NCBI GenBank assembly: GCA_003712055.1
Contig: RHLJ01000001.1
Location: 372,001 to 436,000 of the forward strand
Length of the DNA stretch: 64,000 nt
Source of the DNA: Balneola sp.
GTDB lineage: Bacteria; Bacteroidota; Rhodothermia; Balneolales; Balneolaceae
Direction of reading: 5' to 3'
Of the stretch, positions 53,703 to 62,663 are shown piece after piece; the stretch's first letter is position 1, and every line of letters begins with the position of its first letter. A model generated the notes under the pieces. That model did not search any database. It was not told the origin of the DNA and saw only the letters and a program-made list of their open reading frames with translations. The position numbers and the translations under genes are program-made.

Positions 53703-54683
53703 ATGAAAACGAAACTTTCTCTATTCGCACTACTTTCAATTTTTTGCTTTCAAACTGTATCCGCTCAAAATGTGGGGTGGTTCTATGGATCTACAGATGG
53801 GTCTGATGCCATTGACTTAAAACTGGGCTACCGGAACTCTGGTAGTTCAAACAACTTCACGCTTTCCAGTAGATATGTGAATGGAGCTGCATACTTAGAC
53901 TATAGATCATCTGCATGGAGTAACTGGACAACCTGGGAACGAAATAGCTCGACAGGAACAAAAAATATTTTAAGATTTGGTGGCTCCGATGGATTAGGCC
54001 ATTACCTAACCATTTTTGATAAGGATAGTGGAGCAACAAGTATGGTCAAGTTAAATGCTAATGGAGATTCATTTTTTAGTAATGATCTTGGTATCGGTAC
54101 TACTTCTCCTAGTTCAACGCTTCATATACATGGCGATGGAGGTTCTGCTTCTGGCTATAGCATCTCTAATAGTTCTGAAAGTGTTAGAGGTTATTTCCGT
54201 GATAATACTGCTGATGCAGATTATGTAATCACTTATTTGGGTTCTGGAGAAGCAGAAATTGAGCTACAATCGGATGGAGATGTAATTCTGGCACAAGCTG
54301 GAAATGTTGGGATTGGTACTACAACACCCGGAAATGAACTTGAAGTCAACGGCACCATCCGTTCAAAAGAAGTTATTGTTGAAGCTACTGGCTGGCCGGA
54401 TTTCGTTTTCTACCCTGACTATGATCTCCTTCCTCTCGAAGACTTAGAGCAATTCATAGTTAAAAACAATCATCTTCCTGAAGTACCAAGTGAAGCAGAA
54501 GTGAACGAAAATGGCGTCAAGCTTGGAGAAATGGATGCTACACTTCTTCAAAAAATTGAGGAATTAACCCTGTACATGATTGAGCAGAATAAGATCAATA
54601 AGCAGCAGCAAGAGTTGATTGATGTCCAGTCAGAAATGATCGAAAAGTTAAAGCAAGAAGTCTCAGAGCTCCACGATAAATAA
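53703..54683 (+). CDS. VGIGT-repeat surface protein (tail-fibre-like), paralogue 2
   Basis: A 326-residue secreted protein with signal peptide (MKTKLSLFALLSIFCFQTVSAQ). It has two clear motifs (LGIGTTSP, GNVGIGTTTP), a shorter fibre body than paralogue 1, and an almost identical C-terminal module from ELEVNGTIRSKEV to the coiled-coil end. The segment from SGYSISNSSESVRGYF through LQSDGDVILAQAGN also matches paralogue 1 (SGYRVSNSFDNVNGYF, LQSDGDVILGQAGN). The N-terminal body differs, so the pair looks like a duplication with exchange of the exposed part. Probably displayed at the cell surface. Confidence 0.85.
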   Translation: MKTKLSLFALLSIFCFQTVSAQNVGWFYGSTDGSDAIDLKLGYRNSGSSNNFTLSSRYVNGAAYLDYRSSAWSNWTTWERNSSTGTKNILRFGGSDGLGHYLTIFDKDSGATSMVKLNANGDSFFSNDLGIGTTSPSSTLHIHGDGGSASGYSISNSSESVRGYFRDNTADADYVITYLGSGEAEIELQSDGDVILAQAGNVGIGTTTPGNELEVNGTIRSKEVIVEATGWPDFVFYPDYDLLPLEDLEQFIVKNNHLPEVPSEAEVNENGVKLGEMDATLLQKIEELTLYMIEQNKINKQQQELIDVQSEMIEKLKQEVSELHDK

Positions 54684-54691
54684 CAGAAAAC

Positions 54692-54723
54692 TCAAGGCAG
54701 CTAAGCAATTAGCTGCCTTTTTT
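54692..54723 (+). terminator. Rho-independent terminator of VGIGT gene 2 (module copy)
   Basis: GGCAGCTA-AGCAAT-TAGCTGCC (54696-54717), then six T. Identical to the terminator at 49397, including the DNA that follows. Confidence 0.92.
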
Positions 54724-54726
54724 ATT

Positions 54727-54754
54727 TTGAGATAATAGTAATTCTATAGACTTT
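54727..54754 (+). promoter_or_regulatory. Putative Bacteroidota-type promoter, copy 3, now before the cREC gene
   Basis: TTG, 17 bases, TAGACTTT; part of the 53-base block identical to 49399-49451. The long leader found after copies 1 and 2 is missing; the cREC ATG lies 24 bases downstream. Confidence 0.45.
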
Positions 54755-54778
54755 AGCTAGTCATGTACCCATGAAAGG

Positions 54779-55114
54779 ATGAAAAAACTATTTCTTGATG
54801 ATATTAGAACTATTGACATGATTTATGACAAATCCATGGAACAGGAATTTGACATAGTTAGAACTTATAGAGCCTTTGTTGACTATATCAAAATAAATGG
54901 ACTGCCTGACTTTATTAGTTTCGATAATGATTTAGGACTTGATGAGAATGGTGAATTAGCACCTGATGGTTATGCTGCCGCTAAATGGCTTGTTTATGAG
55001 TCTGGGCTCGATTTAAGGAATTTGGAATTCAAAGTACATTCTGCAAATCCGGTAGCCGCTAAACAAATTGATGGGTTATTAACTAATTATATCAATCATT
55101 TAAAAGAGAAATGA
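54779..55114 (+). CDS. Cyclic-phosphate processing receiver-domain (cREC) protein
   Basis: A 111-residue stand-alone receiver-like domain. Motifs of the cREC group are visible: LFLDDIR (residues 4-10, acidic pair), FISFDNDLG (the Asp position of a receiver replaced by an FDxDLG motif), DGYAAAKWL, and HSANPVAAKQI near the end. The family has been linked by comparative genomics to processing of 2',3'-cyclic phosphate ends and RNA damage/repair conflicts. It is preceded by promoter copy 3 and overlaps its partner gene by four bases. The exact reaction is unproven. Confidence 0.82.
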   Translation: MKKLFLDDIRTIDMIYDKSMEQEFDIVRTYRAFVDYIKINGLPDFISFDNDLGLDENGELAPDGYAAAKWLVYESGLDLRNLEFKVHSANPVAAKQIDGLLTNYINHLKEK

Positions 55115-55488
55115 GTTGGGACATTATACTATTTAACTCGAAAGAGACCATAAGTTCCATCGAACAACTGGATGAAGAGAAATTAGAGCCTATTGACTTC
55201 ACAGAAATCTTCGAAAATTCATTTGATGATATAGTCAAAGATGACAAATATCGAGAAATAAAAGGGAAAGATTATTCGATTACATTCTATACTGATAGTG
55301 AATTAGTAAGTAATAAAATGTTGAGTCTATATGGAGAAAATGGATTATTTGAGTTGATAGAACTGGCAAAACGACAAGGTTGGCAAATTTTCGATACAGG
55401 ATTGGGAAATATGATTGATTTGGATAACCCAGGGAATAATGGATATGAAAACCACAGGAAGTATGTGGAGCAAATAATAAAAAAATAA
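55111..55488 (+). CDS. Conserved hypothetical protein coupled to cREC
   Basis: A 125-residue soluble acidic protein beginning MSWDIILFNSKETI. It resembles a small family of Bacteroidota hypothetical proteins with the blocks REIKGKDYSITFYTD, NKMLSLYGENGLFELIELAK and GWQIFDTGLGNMIDLDNP. No catalytic motif is obvious; an immunity-type or partner role is only a guess. The four-base overlap (ATGA) with the cREC gene argues for coupled synthesis. Confidence 0.65.
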   Translation: MSWDIILFNSKETISSIEQLDEEKLEPIDFTEIFENSFDDIVKDDKYREIKGKDYSITFYTDSELVSNKMLSLYGENGLFELIELAKRQGWQIFDTGLGNMIDLDNPGNNGYENHRKYVEQIIKK

Positions 55489-55542
55489 AAACGGTGTACA
55501 ACAAGGTGTGGTTGCACTTCGGATATGCCCATACGCAGACTG

Positions 55543-58035
55543 TTAAAACCTAATCCAGTCTTTATCCTCTAACAATTGGATAAGGGCTGGCAAAAAGGTA
55601 ACGGATGTAAGAAGAGTCATACCTATTCCAATTACCGCCATCACTCCAAGCGACTGTAAGCCCGGATGAGCAGTAAAGAGCAGTCCTGCAAAACCGAGCA
55701 TAGTGGTGAAAGACCCCATGGTAATATGTTGTCCTGTACTTGAGAGTACCTCCCACATGCTGTTCTTACCCTCATCCCGGTAGCGATGTGCTAAGTGAAC
55801 CCCACTGTCCTCCCCTATTCCAAGGATAGCTGGAAGTACAACCAGGTTATAGAAGTTGAACTGAAGATCGAAAATCATCATGATACCAAACATCCATAGT
55901 AAACCAACCAATAATGGTAACATGGAGATCAGTGACCATCGAAAAGATCGGAAAGTAAAAATCATAAAAAGGTATATGATCAGGAAGGTAGCTCCCACCA
56001 TATAAGGACTTTCTGTCCTCATCAAATCTAGCATAGACGCTGCAACAATACTGGTACTTGCCGCATGATAGGTTTTACCTCCGTCCAGTCTTACTTCTCC
56101 TACATCATCTTTGAAGGCAATAGATAAGCGACCATCCGAAAGCCCTACCGAAGGATATATGATTACAAAACGCCCTACTTCTCCATCTTTGGTGATAAAC
56201 CTCGATTTCAGATAATCGGGGATTTGATCAATAGTGAGCGGTTCGGTGGTCTGAGAGGCACGACGAAGTTTATCAAGGTCTTCATCTTCTTCATTTACTA
56301 TAAATGGATCCTGAAGTAAATCTCTGATATTTGCAATTGTTGCAAGCTTGGCTTCCTCTTCCTCTGAAGTAGATGGAAATCGCTCCTGTAACGACTCAAT
56401 ACTCAAAATGGTAGGCGAGGTCGTGTCTTGATCTTTGATCTCCTGTAAAGCAAACATGAGCTCTTTGACCTCTTCATCTGAATCAGCAATGATGTAGGCT
56501 GGATTTCTTTTGTCCGAGTCTTCCGCCTGTCGGGCTACTTCGCGAAACTTCTCATACTCAGGAAATCGTGGCTCAAGTTCACCTGTATCATATTGAAAGC
56601 TAAGATTTCCACTTAAAGCAATTACCACTCCTGAAATGAGCAAACCAATGACTACCACTGTGCGAGCAAATGGGTATCTACGCTTTTGAATGTTATGGAA
56701 TTCTTCGTCATGACTGAACAGGATCAGGTTAAAGCGTTCAAAAATGACTAGCAAAGATGGGAGCACATACAGCATCGCAACCAGTGCAAGCATAATCCCA
56801 GTACCTGAAATAAAGCCAAATTCTGAGAAGCCTCTGAAATCAGCAAACATAAGCACATACAATGCACAGGCTGTAGTGAACGCGCTTACCAATATGGCTT
56901 CACCGGTTTTATCATTGGTAGCATAAATAGCAGTTTCCACGTCCATCCCACTTGAGCGTAATTCTATGTACCGGGCGTAATAATGAATTCCATAATCGAT
57001 CCCAAGACCAAAAAGAATTACAAAAAGCACTGAGGTCATGGTATTCAGCATTCCCAGATAGAAATAGGTAATACCAAAAGTCCAAAGAAGACTAATAAGC
57101 AAGGGCACTCCAATGATGAGAACAGGAATAGGCATCCGAATGATATGGCTCCATAACGAATACTCCTGATCTCCGTTTGAGCCTCTTCTGTAATGAATGT
57201 ATTTCTTGATAAAGAAGTACAACATCACCAGCAACACAACACTGCTGATACCGGATGCAAAACTTCCAAGCACATCATTCATAATAGAAGTCAATTCTTC
57301 TAGATGTCGCTTTAACCTGCCTCCATATTGTACCTGCATCTCAGGATGGAAGGAAGCAGGATTGAGCGCTGTAATCAACGAGTCGTACGTCTCAAACATG
57401 TCTTCCAGATACTTAATATCACTCTTGGAGCCTGTAGGGAAGAACTTAAGCACCATTATGGTACTGTCTTCACTAATGGGGTATTCTGATGGAACTAAAG
57501 TCTCATAACTTTCCTGGAAGCCCTCTGCCCTGGTATCCTCTTCTTCATCATCTTCTTCAAAATCAATATAAAGAGGGCTCGCTTCTAATTTAGCCTGTTC
57601 GATTTCGTCTTCGAGCCACTGAGTAATATCCACCAGTTCCTGGTTACTGGCCAGATATAAGGCATTATCTTTTAATACTTCTGTGTCTTTCTTGTACTCA
57701 GCTCTTTTAAAATAAACATCCTGATACCTTTGGTAATAAAGTTCTAGTGTTTTCGGGATGAGCGCTTCTGCAAAAGCTTTGTTCGCTTCAAAACTTGGAG
57801 AATTGATCGCCACCTGCATTTCCGTCTCCCCACCAACGGTTTCTTTTAATTCCTCCAGAGCCAGGACATTGGGGTGATCGGCAGGTAGTAAATTCGCTAT
57901 GTCAGTATCAACCTTAAGTTGTGAAGCATAATATCCGCTGAGAGCCGCCAGTGCTAAAGAGAAGATAATCACTAAAAAAGGATGGCGGATATTAAATGTT
58001 AAAAGAGGCCTGAACAGCCCAAGAAGTTGCTTCAT
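55543..58035 (-). CDS. RND-superfamily exporter, MMPL/HAE3 type
   Basis: An 830-residue membrane protein with the two-fold RND plan: helix 1 (about 20-38), a large periplasmic loop (about 40-245), five helices (about 250-450), helix 7, a second periplasmic loop (about 490-680), and five more helices. Paired motifs in helix 4 (GLGIDYGIHYYARY) and helix 10 (GIGEDSGVHLAHRYRDEG) carry the acidic proton-relay residues. HAE3/MMPL proteins export lipids or hopanoids. The substrate is unknown. It is downstream of the DUF3047 gene in the same direction (43 bases). Confidence 0.93.
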   Translation of the reverse strand: MKQLLGLFRPLLTFNIRHPFLVIIFSLALAALSGYYASQLKVDTDIANLLPADHPNVLALEELKETVGGETEMQVAINSPSFEANKAFAEALIPKTLELYYQRYQDVYFKRAEYKKDTEVLKDNALYLASNQELVDITQWLEDEIEQAKLEASPLYIDFEEDDEEEDTRAEGFQESYETLVPSEYPISEDSTIMVLKFFPTGSKSDIKYLEDMFETYDSLITALNPASFHPEMQVQYGGRLKRHLEELTSIMNDVLGSFASGISSVVLLVMLYFFIKKYIHYRRGSNGDQEYSLWSHIIRMPIPVLIIGVPLLISLLWTFGITYFYLGMLNTMTSVLFVILFGLGIDYGIHYYARYIELRSSGMDVETAIYATNDKTGEAILVSAFTTACALYVLMFADFRGFSEFGFISGTGIMLALVAMLYVLPSLLVIFERFNLILFSHDEEFHNIQKRRYPFARTVVVIGLLISGVVIALSGNLSFQYDTGELEPRFPEYEKFREVARQAEDSDKRNPAYIIADSDEEVKELMFALQEIKDQDTTSPTILSIESLQERFPSTSEEEEAKLATIANIRDLLQDPFIVNEEDEDLDKLRRASQTTEPLTIDQIPDYLKSRFITKDGEVGRFVIIYPSVGLSDGRLSIAFKDDVGEVRLDGGKTYHAASTSIVAASMLDLMRTESPYMVGATFLIIYLFMIFTFRSFRWSLISMLPLLVGLLWMFGIMMIFDLQFNFYNLVVLPAILGIGEDSGVHLAHRYRDEGKNSMWEVLSSTGQHITMGSFTTMLGFAGLLFTAHPGLQSLGVMAVIGIGMTLLTSVTFLPALIQLLEDKDWIRF

Positions 58036-58078
58036 TTATATATTTAACTGACTAAATCGTTGATAATACGGATTTGAT

Positions 58079-58810
58079 TTAATTATCGGGAGAAGAGCTT
58101 AAGAAAATGTCGTCATAATCTGCTTTTGAATTTTTATTCGTGCTATCACCATCACTCAAGATCAATATTGCTAATGGGGTATTAGGTGGACGATCAGCGA
58201 ATAGACGTCTGTAATCTTCCACTATATTCCGTTGAAAGGAATGCCATTCTCCCAGCCCTTCTTCACCTGTTCCCATAACTACAATCTTTTGGTTGCCGTG
58301 AAATATGGATGCTTCCTCACCCACAGGAAGGCTGGAACTCCAGGTATATCGAATGGATTTAGGAACTTTTCGGAATAATACTTTTCCCAAATCAAAAACT
58401 ACATAGATACTTGCAGCGGTATCATTTTTTTTCTTGTCCGTTTCCTTGGCTCCATCGGGGATGTCATGAATACGCCATTTCCAGTTCAGGATTGGAGTTT
58501 CATAAATATCTACATCAGACTTAGCTAATGGATAATTTAAATGTTTACCTCTTACACCGTCAAAACGTAGGAACTTATTCGTTCCCTCCTCCATAACTGT
58601 ATAGTTATATGTTTTGCGCAAATCTCCTGTGTAGGTAATTGGCCTTGCCTCTCCTTTTTGGTTGTACCAATTTTCCGGAAGATCACCAATAAGCTCATTT
58701 TCAAAATCCTCTATATCAAAGAAGATCACTTCTCCCGAATCTGATTGAGAGAATGCCGGCATCGAAAAGAGCAATGCAAGAACAAAAATTATGGCCGCTT
58801 TTTTACCCAT
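58079..58810 (-). CDS. DUF3047-domain secreted protein
   Basis: About 243 residues from ATG 58810 (MGKKAAIIFVLALLFSMPAFSQ, a clean signal peptide); an ATG at 58828 would add six residues. The remainder matches DUF3047: ILNWKWRI, AASIYVVFD, IRYTWSS, and a final LSDGDSTNKNSKADYDDI block that looks metal-binding or beta-sandwich-like. Periplasmic, function unknown. Coupling with the MMPL exporter suggests a shared lipid-transport or envelope role. Confidence 0.87.
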   Translation of the reverse strand: MGKKAAIIFVLALLFSMPAFSQSDSGEVIFFDIEDFENELIGDLPENWYNQKGEARPITYTGDLRKTYNYTVMEEGTNKFLRFDGVRGKHLNYPLAKSDVDIYETPILNWKWRIHDIPDGAKETDKKKNDTAASIYVVFDLGKVLFRKVPKSIRYTWSSSLPVGEEASIFHGNQKIVVMGTGEEGLGEWHSFQRNIVEDYRRLFADRPPNTPLAILILSDGDSTNKNSKADYDDIFLSSSPDN

Positions 58811-58929
58811 GTAGATGTTGTAGATCATATTGAATTAACAGAAGAAAGAATATAAATATTAATTCCTCGATTTATTGTATCTCTAAAAACCTTAACTTCG
58901 CATATCCATTATTTATTTCATGATTATTA

Positions 58930-59421
58930 ATGTCTAATCAAAAGCGGATGATGAGAATAACGCTCATCACTTTTCTACTTTCCGGGATTCTACTCGCCAC
59001 TCATGAAGGAGAATACTGGCCCTTCAGTATATATCCTATGTTTTCTAAAGCTGGTAATCCATGGACCCGTGCAATCGTAACCGATGTCTCAAATGTTGAT
59101 TCCTCTGATGTTTGGCAAACTACCTCACTAAATGAAATCAATGGAACTGTTGAGAGTATCCTAGATGCCGGTGTAGATCAGATTGATTTCTCAAATTTTG
59201 TGTCCAAAACAAAGAACTGGGATGAAAAAAGAGTTCAGGCTCTGCGAACAATGCTTGGAGAGCAACATTTCCAAAATGAAGACTGGATGATTTTTAAAGT
59301 GAGAGGTCAGATGGTTGGCGATGATAGTGTAACCGTTCAGGTTACCCCTTATCTGCTCTTTAAATCAGATACCACTCTTTTCAACCCTAATTTGTCAAAC
59401 GAGGATTATTTTAGCGAATGA
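58930..59421 (+). CDS. Small membrane-anchored protein with WPFSIYPMFS motif
   Basis: A 163-residue protein with one N-terminal helix (ITLITFLLSGILLAT) and the motif EYWPFSIYPMFSKAGNPW just after it. A similar short motif is often seen in small proteins encoded next to HTTM/vitamin-K-gamma-carboxylase-like membrane genes, as here. The rest is a periplasmic alpha/beta region with no recognised domain. It overlaps the next gene by four bases. Confidence 0.68.
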   Translation: MSNQKRMMRITLITFLLSGILLATHEGEYWPFSIYPMFSKAGNPWTRAIVTDVSNVDSSDVWQTTSLNEINGTVESILDAGVDQIDFSNFVSKTKNWDEKRVQALRTMLGEQHFQNEDWMIFKVRGQMVGDDSVTVQVTPYLLFKSDTTLFNPNLSNEDYFSE

Positions 59422-60314
59422 AATTAGGAGCATATATAGTAAAGAATCTCTTTGGAGAGCCGGAAGAACTCACCAAAGCTCACGTCATTTATTTCAAGAT
59501 TTTTGAGCTATTTATGGTATATGAGGTTATTTGGCACTCATGGTACTGGGGAATTTATACCCTTAAGATTAGAGATGTAGTTCTCCCTCTTGGCCTTGCA
59601 CGATTGGTTGATATCTCGTTTATGCATAATGAGTTCATGCCGATTATCGTGGCCTCTTTGACCACTATTATTGTTTTGGTAGCCTTTTTTAGAATCGGCT
59701 CAAAGTGGCTATATGCCATAGCGCTGTTGCTATTTCATATTTTATATGTGGCCCGTTTCTCTATTGGAGAAATTCCTCATAGTGCAAACTTAGTTGGAAT
59801 GGCATTATTTAGTTTTGCTATAGGATTGGGATTCTTCGATAAGAAAAATGAGCGATATCGATTCATTATTGGTATCACCATCTTTTATATCGGAGCAGGT
59901 TATTTCTCTGCTTCCATATCAAAATTAATTGGTACTGGAATTACATGGGTAGATGGCAGGCATTTGTGGCTTTGGATTGCTGAAAAGGGAACAGACATAC
60001 TTTCTAGGGAAGGAGAATTCCAATACACCTTTGTTCAAACCCTGGCACTAAATAGTATCCCTATAGCTACTATGATCTTGATTGTCGGTATTCTGACCGA
60101 GTTTTTCGGAATTCTTTTCTGGTTCAACAAAGCAAGACCATTTATCGCTTTATTTTTAATTGGAATGCATTTTGGAGTTACGCTTAGTATGAATATCCGC
60201 TTTGATGCTTTCATGATTGAGCTCTTTATTCTTGGCTTTCCCTGGCCCGAATGGTATAATCGGTACCAGCATAAAATCCGCGGCTTTTTCGAACCGGATA
60301 AAATTCCCATTTAA
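59418..60314 (+). CDS. HTTM-like multi-pass membrane protein
   Basis: A 298-residue protein with six to eight hydrophobic segments. The blocks YFSASISKLIGTGITWVDGRHLWLWI and LIGMHFGVTLSMNIRFDAFMIEL match the HTTM family (horizontally transferred transmembrane domain, related to vitamin-K-dependent gamma-carboxylase). The typical C-terminal soluble part is absent, so it is a membrane-core-only form. It is sandwiched between the WPFS protein (four-base overlap) and a membrane-anchored methyltransferase (nine-base gap). Confidence 0.78.
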   Translation: MKLGAYIVKNLFGEPEELTKAHVIYFKIFELFMVYEVIWHSWYWGIYTLKIRDVVLPLGLARLVDISFMHNEFMPIIVASLTTIIVLVAFFRIGSKWLYAIALLLFHILYVARFSIGEIPHSANLVGMALFSFAIGLGFFDKKNERYRFIIGITIFYIGAGYFSASISKLIGTGITWVDGRHLWLWIAEKGTDILSREGEFQYTFVQTLALNSIPIATMILIVGILTEFFGILFWFNKARPFIALFLIGMHFGVTLSMNIRFDAFMIELFILGFPWPEWYNRYQHKIRGFFEPDKIPI

Positions 60315-60323
60315 GTTTTCTTT

Positions 60324-61154
60324 ATGGCATATTTTGATGAGTTGAACCTCAAGATAGTTGACAATAAGTACATCTATCCCCCGGTAATTATACTTGCTGT
60401 ATTATTTGGAGTACTATTCTCTTTTGTAGATTTCCATCTTGCAGTAGTTATTACTCTACCGTTAGTAGTACTGTATTTCTCATTGCTTATTTTTCATACT
60501 TATCGAGGAATAATTAAGGAAATCAGATACCAGGACGAGCGTAATCAGGCTCTTTTTAACATTTACTCTTTAGTTAAACCAACAGCGCCTCTTCCCTATT
60601 TATCTGGCTGGGCAGCTTTCCCGGAATTGATAAATACGATTCTGGGCGAAGTAAAGACATTAAAGCCAGATTATATAATCGAAATTGGAAGTGGTTCTTC
60701 AACCATTATTACTTCTTACCTATTGCAAGAGCATGGACAAGGATTCATTCACTCCCTTGATCATGATGAGTTTTATGGAGGTAAGACCAAAGCTCAATTA
60801 GCTCAACATGGACTCTCTGATTACGCTGAGATTCATTTTACCCCCCTGGTTGATCAATCTGTGGGAAGTAACAAGTACACCTGGTATGATCTCTCAGCTT
60901 TTAAATTAGAGGAAAACAGTGTTCAACTTCTTGTAGTTGATGGTCCTCCTGAGAAAACTCAACGTCACGCTCGCTATCCAGCGTTACCTCTTTTAGAGAA
61001 GTATTTGGATAAAAATGCAGTAGTAATTCTGGATGATGCCGGAAGAAAAGAGGAACAGGAAAGCGTGCAAATGTGGCTAAAAGAGTTCCCAGGATTTGAG
61101 CATGAATTCATTCCTACCGAAAAAGGAATTTCCATTCTCAGAAGAAAAGCCTAG
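60324..61154 (+). CDS. Membrane-anchored class I SAM-dependent methyltransferase
   Basis: A 276-residue protein. Two N-terminal membrane helices (about residues 16-55) precede a Rossmann methyltransferase domain with motif I IIEIGSGSSTIITS (about 114-127), HSLDHDEFYG at motif II, and LLVVDGPPEKTQRHARYPALP. The last block resembles the TylF/CmcI-type or O-antigen methyltransferases. The acceptor is unknown. It is co-oriented with the WPFS-HTTM pair; its stop abuts the flippase stop from the other strand. Confidence 0.85.
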   Translation: MAYFDELNLKIVDNKYIYPPVIILAVLFGVLFSFVDFHLAVVITLPLVVLYFSLLIFHTYRGIIKEIRYQDERNQALFNIYSLVKPTAPLPYLSGWAAFPELINTILGEVKTLKPDYIIEIGSGSSTIITSYLLQEHGQGFIHSLDHDEFYGGKTKAQLAQHGLSDYAEIHFTPLVDQSVGSNKYTWYDLSAFKLEENSVQLLVVDGPPEKTQRHARYPALPLLEKYLDKNAVVILDDAGRKEEQESVQMWLKEFPGFEHEFIPTEKGISILRRKA

Positions 61155-62663
61155 TTACTTCCATAAGAAACTGAGCTTCATCATCTCTTTCACATTATTC
61201 CAGTCTTCCTTCTTAATCGTTTTAGTTACACTGCCTAATAGAGAATAGCCTGTTAAAAAGAATGCCGAGCTAATAAGGATATTTGGAATCCATTCCACAT
61301 AGGTATCCAGACTATTACTTAAAAAGTAAGTCATTGCTCCTACAATAATGGAAACCAGGGTAATTCTACCATATTGAGGTAGCGGAAGTACTTTATAAGC
61401 TGGGATATTTAGATGGGTACCTATTCTTCTTAGCAGGAATACCCAGTTAATTATATTTGCGAGCAAGGTTCCAAAAGCTGTTCCATTGATACCATAGAAA
61501 TAGGTAAGCGGAATACTAAAGAGGATGTTCAATACTACAAGGAGAATACTTAATCGTAACACTCCTTTCGTATCCCCAAAGGCTTGAAGTATACTCCCGT
61601 AATGGGCTACCCTGATGAGGATGATGAGATTATAAATCTGGAATGGGATTATCGCATTTCTATAACTGGTCTCATCTGTCTCAAAGATATTAATGAAGTA
61701 AGGAGCAAGCACAACAGCCAGAATAGTTAAGGGAATAACAACCAATGCTACTTTATTTATCCCTTTATGCCATATATGAATGAGTTCATTAAAACTTCCT
61801 TTAATCTTTAGTTGTACATATCTGCTAATTAAAACTGTTCCAACTGCAAAAGGGATAACTTTAATTATTGGAACTTCCTGTGCACCAACAGAGTATTCCG
61901 CAAAAGCTACATCTGTTAAGAAAAAAGCTACGATAAATTTATCCGCATATTTATTAAACTGATTGACGAGCGAAGATATTCCAAGAGGGATTGAAAAATA
62001 AACCTGCTCCTTAAGATTTCCTGAGGGGGTACGAATTTCTCCCGGGGGGATAACTAATAGCATCCAAATCATAGACCCAATAAACCGGATTATAGCGTAC
62101 CCTACTAACGAATAAATGGCTACCTCGATAGAATACCCCAGAGAAATAGGAACAATAAGCGCCAAGAAAGAAATCAAACTAGTTAAAATCTGATACCACC
62201 CGGCTTCTTTTTGTCTATCCAAAGCAAGTAATATATTATGAACAGGCCAAGTAGGAATTTCGAACACAGCCATAATGGCTATAAAGGGCAACAAGCTTTG
62301 AATTGCAATAATAGCTGTTTTATCAAAACCACTTATTAGCTCAGGAGCGAATAGTTGCACTATCATAATTACTCCACCAGCCAAGAGCCCAGTTAGTACC
62401 AGTAAACCAGTTGTTTGAAGCGCAAAAGCTTTCCTGAAATTTTTTGCAAGATGCTCAAAGTAATAAAAGACGCTTTCCGGAAACCCAAGTGTAGCGAGAT
62501 TACGTGCCACCTCATATATCATTAATAGATATCCAAGTATTGCATATTCTGTTTTCCCTAATACCCTTACGACAATAACAGCAGTTGTTAAGTCAATGAG
62601 TGAAGTAAGTATCCTCGAAAAAACCACAACCATGGTTTTTTGTTTCAAAGAGTTATTACTCAT
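61155..62663 (-). CDS. Oligosaccharide flippase (Wzx-like, MOP superfamily)
   Basis: A 502-residue integral membrane protein with 12 to 14 helices and the pattern of polysaccharide exporters: an N-terminal SRILTSLIDLTTAVIVVRVLGKTEYAILGYL, and a second half restarting near IPLGISSLVNQFNKYADKFIVAFFL. It would flip lipid-linked sugars across the inner membrane for a surface glycan. It overlaps the glycosyltransferase gene by eight bases. Confidence 0.9.
   Translation of the reverse strand: MSNNSLKQKTMVVVFSRILTSLIDLTTAVIVVRVLGKTEYAILGYLLMIYEVARNLATLGFPESVFYYFEHLAKNFRKAFALQTTGLLVLTGLLAGGVIMIVQLFAPELISGFDKTAIIAIQSLLPFIAIMAVFEIPTWPVHNILLALDRQKEAGWYQILTSLISFLALIVPISLGYSIEVAIYSLVGYAIIRFIGSMIWMLLVIPPGEIRTPSGNLKEQVYFSIPLGISSLVNQFNKYADKFIVAFFLTDVAFAEYSVGAQEVPIIKVIPFAVGTVLISRYVQLKIKGSFNELIHIWHKGINKVALVVIPLTILAVVLAPYFINIFETDETSYRNAIIPFQIYNLIILIRVAHYGSILQAFGDTKGVLRLSILLVVLNILFSIPLTYFYGINGTAFGTLLANIINWVFLLRRIGTHLNIPAYKVLPLPQYGRITLVSIIVGAMTYFLSNSLDTYVEWIPNILISSAFFLTGYSLLGSVTKTIKKEDWNNVKEMMKLSFLWK

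Noticed and set aside
49564-54683. Prophage tail-fibre module
   Set aside because: Both VGIGT proteins have signal peptides and no phage structural or lysis gene is present, so they are bacterial surface proteins.
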